Part shown: positions 15,857 through 25,657 of the stretch, piece by piece | How positions within the stretch are numbered: the first letter of the stretch is position 1 | How the letters are laid out: the number at the start of each line of letters is the position of its first letter | Assembly (NCBI GenBank): GCA_944324855.1 | Contig: CALUXY010000003.1 | Coordinates: 1-64,000 of the forward strand | Reading direction: 5' to 3' | DNA from: Candidatus Gastranaerophilales bacterium | GTDB taxonomy: Bacteria; Cyanobacteriota; Vampirovibrionia; Gastranaerophilales; Gastranaerophilaceae | Length of the DNA stretch: 64,000 nucleotides | Program-made: the position numbers and the translations under genes | The notes under the pieces: model-generated | What the model saw: only the letters and a program-made list of their open reading frames with translations | Database searches by the model: none | Told to the model about the DNA's origin: nothing

Positions 15857-17389
15857 ATGATAAATGTAATAAAAAAAGACTTTTTGGCATCAATAATTGT
15901 ATTTTTGATAGCTTTACCTCTGGCAATCGGTATATCTATTGCCTGCGGTCTTCCGATATATTCCGGTATTGTATCCGGAATAATCGGCGGTATTGTTGTA
16001 GGAATGTTTTCAGGAAACTCACTTCAGGTATCAGGTCCTGCAGCAGGTTTGATATTAATTATTGTTGATATAATAAATACTCACGGGCTGGAGCAGCTAT
16101 TTTTGATAATATTTTTAGTCGGGCTTTTGCAGATAACGTTCGGATTATTATCATTCGGTAAGTGGTTTAGAGCAATTTCTCCCGCTATTATTCAAGGTAT
16201 GCTTGCAGGCATCGGAATTTCAATATTTTTATCGCAATTCCATATAATGCTTGACAGTCAGCCGCAGAATGATTTTTTAAGTAATATAAAAGACTTGCTG
16301 ATTATTATATACAATTCAGTATTACCGCTTGACGGTTCAAGACACCATATGGCGTGTATGATTGGTATATTAACAATATCAATGATACTTTTATGGAATT
16401 TGATTCCAAATAAAAAACTCAAGGCAATACCGTCAGCTCTGGTTGGTGTTATTGCGGCATCTTTAGTTGCAAATGCAGCTCATCTGGATATAAGTTATTT
16501 GCAGGTCGGAGAGAATTTTTGGAGTAATATAAATTTTATAAAACCGGCAGATTTCACCCATATATTTAATATGAGTATAGTATTCAATGCAATAATAATA
16601 ACATTCATTGCAAGTGCAGAAACTCTTTTGACATCTGCGGCAATAGACAAGATGAGTGACAAATCCAAAACGGATTACGATAAAGAAATTATTGCACAAG
16701 GGATAGGAAATTCTTTATCCGGATTCTTGGGTGGACTGCCAATAACAGGTGTAATTGTCCGTAGTGCCGCAAATATTAATGCAGGAGCACAAACAAGGTT
16801 ATCTGCTGTTATGCACGGTGTTTGGCTGCTTGTTTTTGTATCAATATTCCCGTTTATACTGGATTATATTCCGATATCTTCGCTTGCTGCGATTCTTGTT
16901 TATACCGGATATAAACTTGTTGATGTTGATGCTGCAAAACATATTTTTAAACTTAGCCGCGGCGAGTTTTTAATCTATATGATTACGCTTGTTTCAATAC
17001 TATTTACCAATTTGTTTGAAGGTATTGTGATAGGTTTCATCTGTGCATTCTTAAAAAGTGCATTTAAGGTTTTGAAAGTCGATATTGATAAAGAATATAT
17101 AGAATCTGAAAATCGTGTAGTTGTGAAACTCCATGGAAATATTACGTTCTTACAATTACCGACTTTGATAGATGCTATTGAACAGCTGCCAAAAGATAAG
17201 AATATAAAACTTTGTACAGAAAGACTGCATTATATAGATCATGCCTGTGTAGATTATCTAAAATCCTGGGAGAAGGAACGATTAGAGATAATGAAAGGGT
17301 ATGAAATAGATGTTGAATGGGAAGAAATTAGTAAAACTTATCCTAGTTTCAAATGGCAGTTATTCCATAGTGAACATGATGAAAAATAA
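15857..17389 (+). CDS. SulP-family anion transporter with STAS domain
   Basis: A 510-residue permease with about 12-14 membrane helices and the SulP signature near the N-terminus (GLPIYSGIVSGIIGGIVVG, then SGPAAG). The C-terminal 100 residues are a STAS-like regulatory domain (VVVKLHGNITFLQLPTLIDA). SulP proteins carry sulfate, bicarbonate or dicarboxylates, usually with sodium or protons. The lineage makes a bicarbonate carrier like cyanobacterial BicA possible, but the substrate cannot be read from the sequence. AGGAATG precedes the start. Single-gene unit. Confidence 0.9.
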   Translation: MINVIKKDFLASIIVFLIALPLAIGISIACGLPIYSGIVSGIIGGIVVGMFSGNSLQVSGPAAGLILIIVDIINTHGLEQLFLIIFLVGLLQITFGLLSFGKWFRAISPAIIQGMLAGIGISIFLSQFHIMLDSQPQNDFLSNIKDLLIIIYNSVLPLDGSRHHMACMIGILTISMILLWNLIPNKKLKAIPSALVGVIAASLVANAAHLDISYLQVGENFWSNINFIKPADFTHIFNMSIVFNAIIITFIASAETLLTSAAIDKMSDKSKTDYDKEIIAQGIGNSLSGFLGGLPITGVIVRSAANINAGAQTRLSAVMHGVWLLVFVSIFPFILDYIPISSLAAILVYTGYKLVDVDAAKHIFKLSRGEFLIYMITLVSILFTNLFEGIVIGFICAFLKSAFKVLKVDIDKEYIESENRVVVKLHGNITFLQLPTLIDAIEQLPKDKNIKLCTERLHYIDHACVDYLKSWEKERLEIMKGYEIDVEWEEISKTYPSFKWQLFHSEHDEK

Positions 17390-17401
17390 AGACGGGGTAT
17401 C

Positions 17402-18244
17402 TTAAGAATTTTCTTTTTTGATAAGTTCAGTTTCAATACTGTTTATTTCTCCGTTTGGTTCATAATCAATTTTGATAATTCTATAATATGATGGTGTTAG
17501 AAATAACGCAGGTGTTGAAAAATGTTTCATTCCGTATTTTTCAAACTCTCCTGATTGATGATAATGGCCGGATACAACCATTATTACATTCCCATATTTT
17601 TTGATAGTACTAATCAATTTATGTTTATTGCGAACTCTATGCAGTTTTGCATATAAGTTTCCGTCTGAAGGTTCCACAATCGGGAAATGCTGGAATATAA
17701 TAACTTTTTTATCTTTGTTTTCTTCGAGAACATTGTCAAGCCACTGAATAGTATTTTTATTGAAATATCCTCTGGTATCAGGTACATAATCATTTGTTCC
17801 GTCAAGCATTACGGCAAGAAAATCATTGTTTAACTCTACACAGTAGTTCGGGTAGTACTGATGATATCTTGAAAGTTTTTGTATTATTTTTAATGATTCT
17901 GTTTTATTCAGTCCCATAGGAGAATTAATATCGTGGTTTCCTAAACATACATAATATGGTTTATTCAGGTAATTTGCTATATCGAAGAATTTTTCATACA
18001 GTTCTTTATAGCTTCTGTCAACTAAATCTCCGGTAAAAAATACGTATTGAATAGTGCTGTTATCATTAATACTTCTGATGGCACATCTTAGATTATCTTC
18101 CGAATGAGTATAATCTCTTTTAATAATCGGCTGTTTTATTTTATCAGGCAGATGTACATCTGTTATTTGCGCAAATATCAAACTATCTGCCAGAGATATA
18201 TTCGCAGATAATAAGAACACTAAAACCAATAAAATCTTTTTCAT
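17402..18244 (-). CDS. Exported calcineurin-like metallophosphoesterase
   Basis: A 280-residue periplasmic enzyme with signal peptide (MKKILLVLVFLLSANISLAD). All metal-binding motifs are present in order: DVHLPD (D-x-H), GDLVDR, GNHDIN, HFPI and SGHYHQSG. It hydrolyses a phosphoester; substrates in this family range from nucleotides to phospholipids. A perfect TATAAT (18256 to 18251) ends 6 nt before the ATG and a TAGACA lies 16 bp further upstream, so the transcript is probably leaderless. Confidence 0.9.
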   Translation of the reverse strand: MKKILLVLVFLLSANISLADSLIFAQITDVHLPDKIKQPIIKRDYTHSEDNLRCAIRSINDNSTIQYVFFTGDLVDRSYKELYEKFFDIANYLNKPYYVCLGNHDINSPMGLNKTESLKIIQKLSRYHQYYPNYCVELNNDFLAVMLDGTNDYVPDTRGYFNKNTIQWLDNVLEENKDKKVIIFQHFPIVEPSDGNLYAKLHRVRNKHKLISTIKKYGNVIMVVSGHYHQSGEFEKYGMKHFSTPALFLTPSYYRIIKIDYEPNGEINSIETELIKKENS

Positions 18245-18281
18245 AGACTAATTATAATATGATTAAATAAAATGTCTACTG

Positions 18282-18989
18282 TTATTTACAGATTTTAGGT
18301 AATCCAAGCGGTTCACAAAGTGTGATAGTAACTATTTCGCCCTTTTTTGCGTGATATTTCAAACCGGGGGTAATAAGCCCTGTAATGAGTCCGACAGTAC
18401 ATCCGACCGGAATACCGACAGCAAGTCCGACTCCGATTTTAGCAGGATTTGGAATAAACGAGAATCCGACCCCTGCACCTGCTCCGACACACCCTAAGCC
18501 AATAGTATAAAGTGCAAGTTTTCCTGTTGTCATCCATGGACCTTCTTTCAGACTGCCATCTTTTGTAAGTGGTTTTGCAGACATACAAACAGATGTGTTA
18601 TCAGGGAAAACAATACATTTAAAATTGAAATAAACTCGTGCATTTTTATTCGGAATACGTTGTTTTTCTATTCTTATTATTTCTGCAGCGACGATTGAGC
18701 CTTGAGGAATAAGAAGTCTGCCTTCTTGTGTATATAATGCATCTTGTAATGTGAAGTTAACTGTATCACCTGCTTTAGCACACTCTGATTTAAATTTGCA
18801 ATTGAATGCAACTTTAAAGCTGCCGCCTTTACAGATGATATTTCTGAGATTGGTTATGGCAACTTGATTTGCTATTGCTCCTTTTTCACAAAACAGGTGT
18901 TCATAACATTCTACCTGTTCGCAATCAGGTTCTGCAAACGCACTTAATCCGATACAAAATATACATATTAAAGAAATTAGTTTTTTCAT
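18282..18989 (-). CDS. Secreted Cys-rich protein with glycine-zipper segment
   Basis: A 235-residue exported protein. The start was moved to MKKLISLICIFCIGLSAFAE, which gives a signal peptide. The middle region, GDTVNFTLQDALYTQEGRLL then IPQGSIVAAEII, resembles the beta domain of VirB10/TrbI-like or TraB-type envelope proteins. It is followed by a glycine-rich hydrophobic stretch (about 155-210) that could insert in a membrane. About ten cysteines suggest disulfides. No conjugation genes are nearby, so a transfer role is not supported. Function unknown. Confidence 0.55.
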   Translation of the reverse strand: MKKLISLICIFCIGLSAFAEPDCEQVECYEHLFCEKGAIANQVAITNLRNIICKGGSFKVAFNCKFKSECAKAGDTVNFTLQDALYTQEGRLLIPQGSIVAAEIIRIEKQRIPNKNARVYFNFKCIVFPDNTSVCMSAKPLTKDGSLKEGPWMTTGKLALYTIGLGCVGAGAGVGFSFIPNPAKIGVGLAVGIPVGCTVGLITGLITPGLKYHAKKGEIVTITLCEPLGLPKICK

Positions 18990-19088
18990 ACAAGTATTTT
19001 TGTATATGATAAAACTTTCTGCATTCCCCATGTGGTATTTACTATCATGGGTGATTGTAATTTTTTAGTTATAAACAAGAATTGTAGT

Positions 19089-19340
19089 ATGAAAAATATT
19101 ACATTACTAATTTTAACTTTAATATTAATAACTCCTTTAGTATTTGCAGATACTTATAACCCTTGGCCGGGGCAGTATCGCGGGAATTCTTGGGGTGATA
19201 ATTCATATCAGTATAGAAGACATAACAGAAATTTCCGGTACTATGACCGTGACAGATATCGAAATAATCCTAATCAGATGAGCACTTTAGAAAAAATTAT
19301 TCGTGCAAAACGTGTTGCAGACAGGGTACGCGGGTATTAA
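19089..19340 (+). CDS. Small secreted Tyr/Arg/Asn-rich protein
   Basis: An 83-residue protein. The start was set at MKNITLLILTLILITPLVFA, an evident signal peptide; the longer reading from 19032 adds 19 improbable residues. The mature part (about 63 residues) is basic and rich in Tyr, Arg and Asn (NPWPGQYRGNSWGDNSYQYR). No known family. Its stop overlaps the convergent GNAT gene by 4 bp. Confidence 0.55.
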   Translation: MKNITLLILTLILITPLVFADTYNPWPGQYRGNSWGDNSYQYRRHNRNFRYYDRDRYRNNPNQMSTLEKIIRAKRVADRVRGY

Positions 19341-19756
19341 CCCCAGAACATTGTTGTTCCCTGCTGCATATAATATGGGATATCAATATCGTATTCCATA
19401 CAAAAATCTAAATCCTCATCAAGACGTTTGTTATGTGTTGAAAATCCCATTTTTCGATAAAACTTGTGCGGCTGTTTGCCTCCGCATTCAAGATTATGAG
19501 AAATTACTTCCAGTTTCCCGCCGAAGTTATGCTGCTTGCTGATTTGTTTTGCGAAATGAATTAATGAAGTTCCAACACGTAACTTTTTATTTTCAGGGAA
19601 ATTACTCTTCATATCTGCGATATAAAGTCTGTCCTTTTTAGGTACGAGTTTAATTTTGCCGAGATATTTCCCGGTTTTTAACGACGCCATTTTATACATC
19701 TCGCCTGACTTATATAAAACTCTATCCGTGATTTTTATTGGTTTAATTGGTGGCAT
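19337..19756 (-). CDS. GNAT-like acetyltransferase, small
   Basis: A 139-residue protein with GNAT-fold features: a beta strand YIADMKSNF, then VGTSLIHFAKQISKQHN (helix after the acetyl-CoA pyrophosphate loop), LEVISHN, and the terminal FYRKMGFS motif. The family loop QxxGxG/A is degenerate. The promoter has ATAGCAAAA (G at 19788, 32 nt before the ATG) and an AT-rich -10 ending about 6 nt before the ATG, so it is probably leaderless. It belongs to the set of lineage-specific genes sharing this promoter. Substrate unknown. Confidence 0.6.
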   Translation of the reverse strand: MPPIKPIKITDRVLYKSGEMYKMASLKTGKYLGKIKLVPKKDRLYIADMKSNFPENKKLRVGTSLIHFAKQISKQHNFGGKLEVISHNLECGGKQPHKFYRKMGFSTHNKRLDEDLDFCMEYDIDIPYYMQQGTTMFWG

Positions 19757-19787
19757 ACTATTTTAAAACTCCTAAATATTTTTTTTG

Positions 19788-20954
19788 CTATTTAAATTTA
19801 ACTTTCTGTCCTTCTTTAAGTTCATCTGTAATATTGGTGATGAGTTTTTCATTCCCTTTTAACCCGTCTAATATTTCTATTTTATCACCTAAATCGCGTC
19901 CTTGTTTTACTTTGATAAAATGAATTGTTGAATCAGGTCTTACTTCTACTACGTAAGAATCAGGTTTAGAAATGGTTGTAATACAAGCAGGATTTACAGT
20001 CATAATCTTACGTTTTCCTTTAATATCAATTGCTGTTTTTACATAAAGTCCGCTGTATAAGCCTGATTGCCCGTCATTTGGAATAACAAGCGCTACTTCC
20101 ATAGTTCTTGATACGTTATCCAGTTTTCCTGAAATTTGAGTAATGTATCCTCTGATTTTTTGTTTAGGATTTTCAGGTATAAAAACATCTACGGCCTGGT
20201 TGTTATAAATATATCTCACATAATTTTGCGGAACAAAAATAGTTGCTCTGAATTTATCTATCTGCTGGATTTCAAACAGGCTTGTGCTTGTAGTGCTTCC
20301 GCCTGCAACAACATTTGCTCCGGCATCAATATTGTATTTACTTATAACTCCGCTGAATGGTGCGGTGACTCTTTTATATCCTTGAAGAGCCGTTAATCTG
20401 TTCAAGTCTTGTTTTGCACGGTTTACATCTGCTTTTGCTCCAAGATAGTTCATTTCAGAAGTTTTAAAATCATTGTATTTTGTATCTATTTCTTGTTTTG
20501 AAATAGCTCCGTTTACTCCTGATTTTTTATATCTTTCATAAGTTTGTTTTGCATAGTTATATTGGTATTGTGTTTCCATAAGATGCTTTTGCGCCGAAAT
20601 AAGTGCTGATTTTGCACTCATCGCTTCAGCATCTAAATCCGGAGTATCAATTGTTGCAAGGAGCTGCCCTTTTTGGACATGCTGTCCTAATTGTACATAT
20701 CTTTGATTAACCAGCCCGTTAATCCGAGAAAATATTTCCGTATGCAAAAATGGTTTCAATTCACCGGACAACAATAAATCTGAATCATCTTCACCAATTT
20801 GCGGAGTTTCGGTTATCGCAATATATTCCACCTCTTTAGCATTCTGTGATGTTGTAATAAATCTTTTTGCTTTTGGAATTATTCCAATAACAAACAGAAT
20901 AAGAATAATACATATAATTATATTTTTAGGATTTTTAGTAATATTTTTAACCAT
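19788..20954 (-). CDS. RND efflux periplasmic adaptor (membrane fusion protein)
   Basis: A 388-residue HlyD/AcrA-type adaptor. It has an N-terminal membrane anchor (about 11-27), a lipoyl domain split around a helical hairpin (SRINGLVNQRYVQLGQHVQK ... APFSGVISKYNIDAGANV), then a beta-barrel and a membrane-proximal domain. It links the inner-membrane pump to the outer-membrane channel. Last gene of the three-gene efflux operon, overlapping the pump gene by 8 bp. Confidence 0.93.
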   Translation of the reverse strand: MVKNITKNPKNIIICIILILFVIGIIPKAKRFITTSQNAKEVEYIAITETPQIGEDDSDLLLSGELKPFLHTEIFSRINGLVNQRYVQLGQHVQKGQLLATIDTPDLDAEAMSAKSALISAQKHLMETQYQYNYAKQTYERYKKSGVNGAISKQEIDTKYNDFKTSEMNYLGAKADVNRAKQDLNRLTALQGYKRVTAPFSGVISKYNIDAGANVVAGGSTTSTSLFEIQQIDKFRATIFVPQNYVRYIYNNQAVDVFIPENPKQKIRGYITQISGKLDNVSRTMEVALVIPNDGQSGLYSGLYVKTAIDIKGKRKIMTVNPACITTISKPDSYVVEVRPDSTIHFIKVKQGRDLGDKIEILDGLKGNEKLITNITDELKEGQKVKFK

Positions 20955-23900
20955 CGTTTTCTACCTTTTCATACTTTTTATTTTTGTTTAAAATTGCGAA
21001 CAGCATAGGAACAATTGCAAGTGTTGCAAATGTTGCAAACAAAAGTCCTCCGATAACGGTTCTTCCGATAGGAGCATTTTGTTCCCCGCCTTCACCTATA
21101 CCTAATGCCATAGGGAGCATACCCAATATCATTGCGGAAGCTGTCATAATAACAGGTCGTATTCTTGTGTATCCGGCTTCAATTGCGGCTTCAACAGATG
21201 AGAAACCTTCTCTCATTTTTTCGGTTGCAAAAGATACTACAAGGATAGAGTTTGCACAAGAAACACCTACTGCCATAATTGACCCCATCAATGCCTGAAC
21301 GGAGAATGTTGTATCAGTAATAAACAGTGTCCACAAAATCCCTGATAATGCCAGAGGTACAGGAGTTATAATAATAAACGGATTTCTCCAGGATTGGAAG
21401 TTTACGACAATCAAAAGATATACAAGAATCAATGCGAGCATTAATCCCGATATCAATGATGTGAAGGCGTAATTCATTGATTTTGCCTGTCCGTGAATAT
21501 TTATAAATGTACCTCTTGGTGCAATTTTTTGATATTTTTTAACTATCTTATTTATATCACTTGAAACACCCGCCAAATCTCTATCCTGCAGGTTTAACAA
21601 AATATCATACACCGGCTGAATATCGTAGTGGTTAACAACACTTGAGGTTTTACCGGATGAGATTGATGCAATATTTGCAAGTCTTACAGGGTGGTCATTG
21701 TTGAATGAAACCGGAATATCTGATACATTCTTAACCGTATCAACGTTGTATTGCGGAACTTGTAGGGCTAAAAGATAATTTACCCCGTTTGACGGGTCAA
21801 CCCAGTAGTTTCTTGCAATCTGTCCGCTTGATGTTAAAGCGGTCAGAACGTTTTGAGAAACGGTTTCCTGTGACAGGTTCATACTGTTTGCTCTTACTTT
21901 ATCTACATCAACCTTGATTTCAGGAACATCAGTAATTTGATGAATATGTGCATCTGCAACGCCACGTACTTTTCTTATATCTTCAAGCATTTTAACGGCC
22001 AGTTTATAGTTTTCTTCACGTTTCTGACCTTGAATTTGGATATCAACAGGTGATGCAAGTCCAAAATTCAAAATTCTTCCAACCATATCAGCGTTCTGGA
22101 AGAAGAAATCAGAATCAGGATGTTCTTTTTCCAATATTTTTCTGAGTTTTTTTACGTACTCTTTAGTCGGTTTATGATTTTCTTTTAATGCAATAAGAAT
22201 TTCTCCGTCACCTACTCCGATTTGAGAGCTGTCCATAAACGCAAGGTTAATCATACTTGCAGGAAGTCCTATGTTATCAAGTACAGTTTCAAGTTCATTT
22301 GCCGGAATAACTTTTCTTATAGTATTTTCTATATCAGTAAATTCTTTTGCTGTTTCTTCTATTCTTGTTCCGTGAGGTGCGTAAACGTGTAAACGAATTT
22401 GTCCGGCATCAACTTCCGGGAAGAAATTTTCACCGATAAAAGGAATAAGAATTATTGCAGACAAAACAACTATTCCGTATACAATTCCGACCTTTTTGGG
22501 TTTAGGGAATATATCTTTTATCAAAAACTCTCTGTATTTTTCTTTCAGGTTATTAAAATGAATATTTACGAAATTATTAATTTTGAATAAAAGTGATTTT
22601 GGGTTCAAAACCTCTTTCACTCTTAATAGTTTGTCAACGAGAACCGGAACGAGGGTGTTTGATAAAAGATAAGAACCTAACATTGCAAATATAACGGACA
22701 TCGCAAGCGGAATAAATAAATATTTAGTAGAGCCTTCCATCAGGAATATCGGAGCAAATACCGTACAGATTGATAGTGTAGAAACAAGAGTCGGGGCTGC
22801 AACTTCTGCTGCGGATTTGTAAATAACCTCTTGAATCGGAACGTTTTTCATTATTTCTTTGTTTCTCAGGATATTTTCAATAACAACGGTTGCGTTATCA
22901 ACCAGCATACCGATGGCCAGCCCTAATCCGCTTAATGACATCATATTTATTGTTTGACCGCATAATGAAGTAAAAATTACTGCAAACAGAACAGATAAAG
23001 GGATTGATATTGCAATAATGAATGTTGAACGAATACTTCCTAAAAATATAAGTATCATTAATGCTGTTAAAAGAGCCGCCAGAGTTCCTGAAAATATAAC
23101 ATCTCTGATTGATGCTTTTACAAATATTGACTGGTCAAATAATACTTTCATTTTGACACTTTCGGGTATTGTTTTAGCAATTGTCGGTAAAAGATTTTTT
23201 ACACCTGAAACAACATTAAGAGATGAAACTGCACCGGCTTTATAAACGGTCATTAAAGATCCCGGCATGCTGTTTTCTCTTACAATATTTGTTTGTATTG
23301 CGTTTCCGTCATGGATATATGCAACATCCGACAGGTATACAACTTCATTTGTTTTAGGTGATTTTATCGGGAAATTATTCATTTCTTCAACTGTCGGCGT
23401 TGCGTTATTTAGTTGGATAATATAATCTTTATCCCCGATTTTTGTGTTTCCGGACGGGATAATAACATTTTGCCCTGCAACTGCTCTTGTAACATCGGCA
23501 GGAGTAAGTCCTCTTGCTTCCATCTTTTGCATATCCAAATCAACCATTATTTGACGAACCTTTCCGCCCATAGGAAGCGGAACCTGTGTTCCTTCAACTT
23601 TGGTTAACTGGACTTTTATATTATTTTGTGCAATATCGGTTACTTTCCTTAACGGCAGTTTTGAAGATGATATTATAACCTGTAATACCGGAATTGTTGT
23701 CGGGGTATATTTCAAAATATCAGGCGGCATAATTCCTGCAGGCATACTTCTCATACAAACTTGAGAAGCTGCACTGACCTGTGTAATCCCTGTATTTATA
23801 TTTGCCCCCGGATGCAGAAATATCCTTATAACACCAACACCAAGCAGTGATTGAGATTCTATATGTTCAATATCATTTACGCTTGATGCATAACTTCTTT

Positions 23901-24105
23901 CTGCGATTGTGACAATTCTTCGTTCAATATCTTTTGCCGGCATGCCTGTGTATGTCCAAACGGCAGTTACTACAGGAGTATTAATTTCAGGGAATATATC
24001 AATAGGTGTTTTAACAATGGTAACTATTCCCATAATTAAAATAAACAGAGCCATTACGATAAAAGTATAATGATATTTCAAAACCATTTTGATGAAGTTT
24101 TTCAT
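20947..24105 (-). CDS. RND efflux pump, inner-membrane subunit
   Basis: A 1052-residue pump of the HAE/AcrB type with 12 membrane helices and two large periplasmic loops. The N-terminal motif TPIDIFPEINTPVV is typical. TM4 reads GMLVDNATVVIEN with D403 kept; the second aspartate of the AcrB relay is N404, as in several other RND branches. TM10-11 contain GVSCANSILVVSF and RPVIMTASAMILGMLPMALG. It drives export of hydrophobic compounds by proton motive force. Overlaps the upstream channel gene by 4 bp. Confidence 0.95.
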   Translation of the reverse strand: MKNFIKMVLKYHYTFIVMALFILIMGIVTIVKTPIDIFPEINTPVVTAVWTYTGMPAKDIERRIVTIAERSYASSVNDIEHIESQSLLGVGVIRIFLHPGANINTGITQVSAASQVCMRSMPAGIMPPDILKYTPTTIPVLQVIISSSKLPLRKVTDIAQNNIKVQLTKVEGTQVPLPMGGKVRQIMVDLDMQKMEARGLTPADVTRAVAGQNVIIPSGNTKIGDKDYIIQLNNATPTVEEMNNFPIKSPKTNEVVYLSDVAYIHDGNAIQTNIVRENSMPGSLMTVYKAGAVSSLNVVSGVKNLLPTIAKTIPESVKMKVLFDQSIFVKASIRDVIFSGTLAALLTALMILIFLGSIRSTFIIAISIPLSVLFAVIFTSLCGQTINMMSLSGLGLAIGMLVDNATVVIENILRNKEIMKNVPIQEVIYKSAAEVAAPTLVSTLSICTVFAPIFLMEGSTKYLFIPLAMSVIFAMLGSYLLSNTLVPVLVDKLLRVKEVLNPKSLLFKINNFVNIHFNNLKEKYREFLIKDIFPKPKKVGIVYGIVVLSAIILIPFIGENFFPEVDAGQIRLHVYAPHGTRIEETAKEFTDIENTIRKVIPANELETVLDNIGLPASMINLAFMDSSQIGVGDGEILIALKENHKPTKEYVKKLRKILEKEHPDSDFFFQNADMVGRILNFGLASPVDIQIQGQKREENYKLAVKMLEDIRKVRGVADAHIHQITDVPEIKVDVDKVRANSMNLSQETVSQNVLTALTSSGQIARNYWVDPSNGVNYLLALQVPQYNVDTVKNVSDIPVSFNNDHPVRLANIASISSGKTSSVVNHYDIQPVYDILLNLQDRDLAGVSSDINKIVKKYQKIAPRGTFINIHGQAKSMNYAFTSLISGLMLALILVYLLIVVNFQSWRNPFIIITPVPLALSGILWTLFITDTTFSVQALMGSIMAVGVSCANSILVVSFATEKMREGFSSVEAAIEAGYTRIRPVIMTASAMILGMLPMALGIGEGGEQNAPIGRTVIGGLLFATFATLAIVPMLFAILNKNKKYEKVENDG

Positions 24106-25481
24106 TTGATACTTCCTCCTAATGATTTGTAAATATCAACAGTGTCAATCAATGTACAAATCTTTGCAGTGTACATAGAATTTTCGTTAATAAGAACCTG
24201 ACGTCTTGCATCAAGTTCATCTATTCTGTTTCCAGTACCGTTTATGTAACGAGTATTTGCAACTTGATAATAATGGTTTGATTTTTGCATTGCTTTGTAA
24301 AATTCGTCATAAGAATCAGAATCGGTTTTAAGACTTGATAGAGCATTTTCTATTTCACAGAATGAAGTTAACAATGTATTGTTGTATTGGTGCAGTTTTT
24401 CTGTTGCAACCTCTTTGTTATATTTTAAGTAGGACATTTTGTATCCGCCTGTATACAAATCAAGCAATGCACCTGCTCCAAGCTGGTAAACCGTACTTTC
24501 CCAGTTAAATATTCGGCTTCCTCTTAATGCTTCATATCCTATCATTTCATTTAGATTAACAGATGGTAAAAACATTTTTTTCGCAACTTTGACATCAATT
24601 GCAGCCTTTTTTAACCCGAGTTCTGCCTGCATAACATCAGGTCTGTTATAAATTAAATCTGATTGTATCGGAGTATTAATATCAAACGGTAATTTAAGTG
24701 TTGTAATTATTGAACGTTCGATATTTGTGTTATTTTCAGGTGAAATTCCTCTTAATACAGAAAATTGATGGAGAAGAATTTCTCGTTTCTTTAGAAGAGA
24801 ATTATATTCGTTTTGTTTATTAACAAGTTCATATTCTGTTGTATAAAGGTTATCATAAGAAATTAAACCGCCGTCATACAGCTGCCTTTTTAGTTTTATT
24901 GTTTCATTAAGGTTTGATATGAGTTCTTTATAATTGTTTATTAAAGCATCTGTATGAATAATATTAAAATATGATGCTGTAATTTCTGCTGCTAAAGAAA
25001 GTTTTGCAATATTTAAATCTTGTTCGGCGATTTTAACTTCGTATTTTGAAGATTTAACTTTATCGGAGAGTTTGCCGAATATATCCAGTTCCCAGTTTAG
25101 TAACAGAGGGAAATACAGCATATTATGGCTTGCATATAATCCTGTCCAGCGTGAAATTGTTTTGTAGGGGTAAATAGAAGGATTTATACTTAATTGCGGT
25201 AATCTTTCAGCATTTACTGTTCCAAGTATTGCTTCGGATTCTTTGATTCTTGTTTTGGCGATTTTTATGTCCAGGTTATTTTCAAGTGCATCTAAAATAT
25301 ATCCGTTTAATAGTTCATCGTTGTAACTTTCCCAGAACGGATTTAGTGAAAAAACTTTTTCCGGTTGTTTTTTCGACTTTTTAATATGAATATTTAAATG
25401 GTTGTGAGTTTCCTGTATTGCAAAAACTTGTGTCTGCGTAATTATACATAAAATTATTAATAACCAGACTATCTTTTTCAC
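24102..25481 (-). CDS. Outer-membrane efflux channel (TolC/OprM family)
   Basis: A 459-residue outer-membrane factor with a signal peptide (MKKIVWLLIILCIITQTQVFA) but no lipobox cysteine. Two homologous long-helix halves are recognisable, with family sequences WELDIFGKLSDKVKSSKYEV and NRPDVMQAELGLKKAAIDVK. It forms the exit duct for the RND pump. First gene of the operon, with order channel-pump-adaptor. Its promoter must lie in 25482-25639, shared with the divergent hendecad-repeat gene. Confidence 0.93.
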   Translation of the reverse strand: MKKIVWLLIILCIITQTQVFAIQETHNHLNIHIKKSKKQPEKVFSLNPFWESYNDELLNGYILDALENNLDIKIAKTRIKESEAILGTVNAERLPQLSINPSIYPYKTISRWTGLYASHNMLYFPLLLNWELDIFGKLSDKVKSSKYEVKIAEQDLNIAKLSLAAEITASYFNIIHTDALINNYKELISNLNETIKLKRQLYDGGLISYDNLYTTEYELVNKQNEYNSLLKKREILLHQFSVLRGISPENNTNIERSIITTLKLPFDINTPIQSDLIYNRPDVMQAELGLKKAAIDVKVAKKMFLPSVNLNEMIGYEALRGSRIFNWESTVYQLGAGALLDLYTGGYKMSYLKYNKEVATEKLHQYNNTLLTSFCEIENALSSLKTDSDSYDEFYKAMQKSNHYYQVANTRYINGTGNRIDELDARRQVLINENSMYTAKICTLIDTVDIYKSLGGSIK

Positions 25482-25657
25482 TTTAAAAATCCTCTACTTA
25501 TTATTATAAAATGCTGATAATCCTTTGTTTAAAATCTTTATAATATTTTTATATAAAGAAATGTAACGAAAAACCTATACATTGAAATTTGGTTTTAAGA
25601 TTTTGACTTTAACAACATGTAAGTTGAGTCCGATGTGAAGTGAAAGGAGAGTTTTAT

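Noticed and set aside
18282-18989. VirB10/TrbI component of a conjugation system
   Set aside because: Only a weak regional resemblance; no other transfer genes occur in the window.
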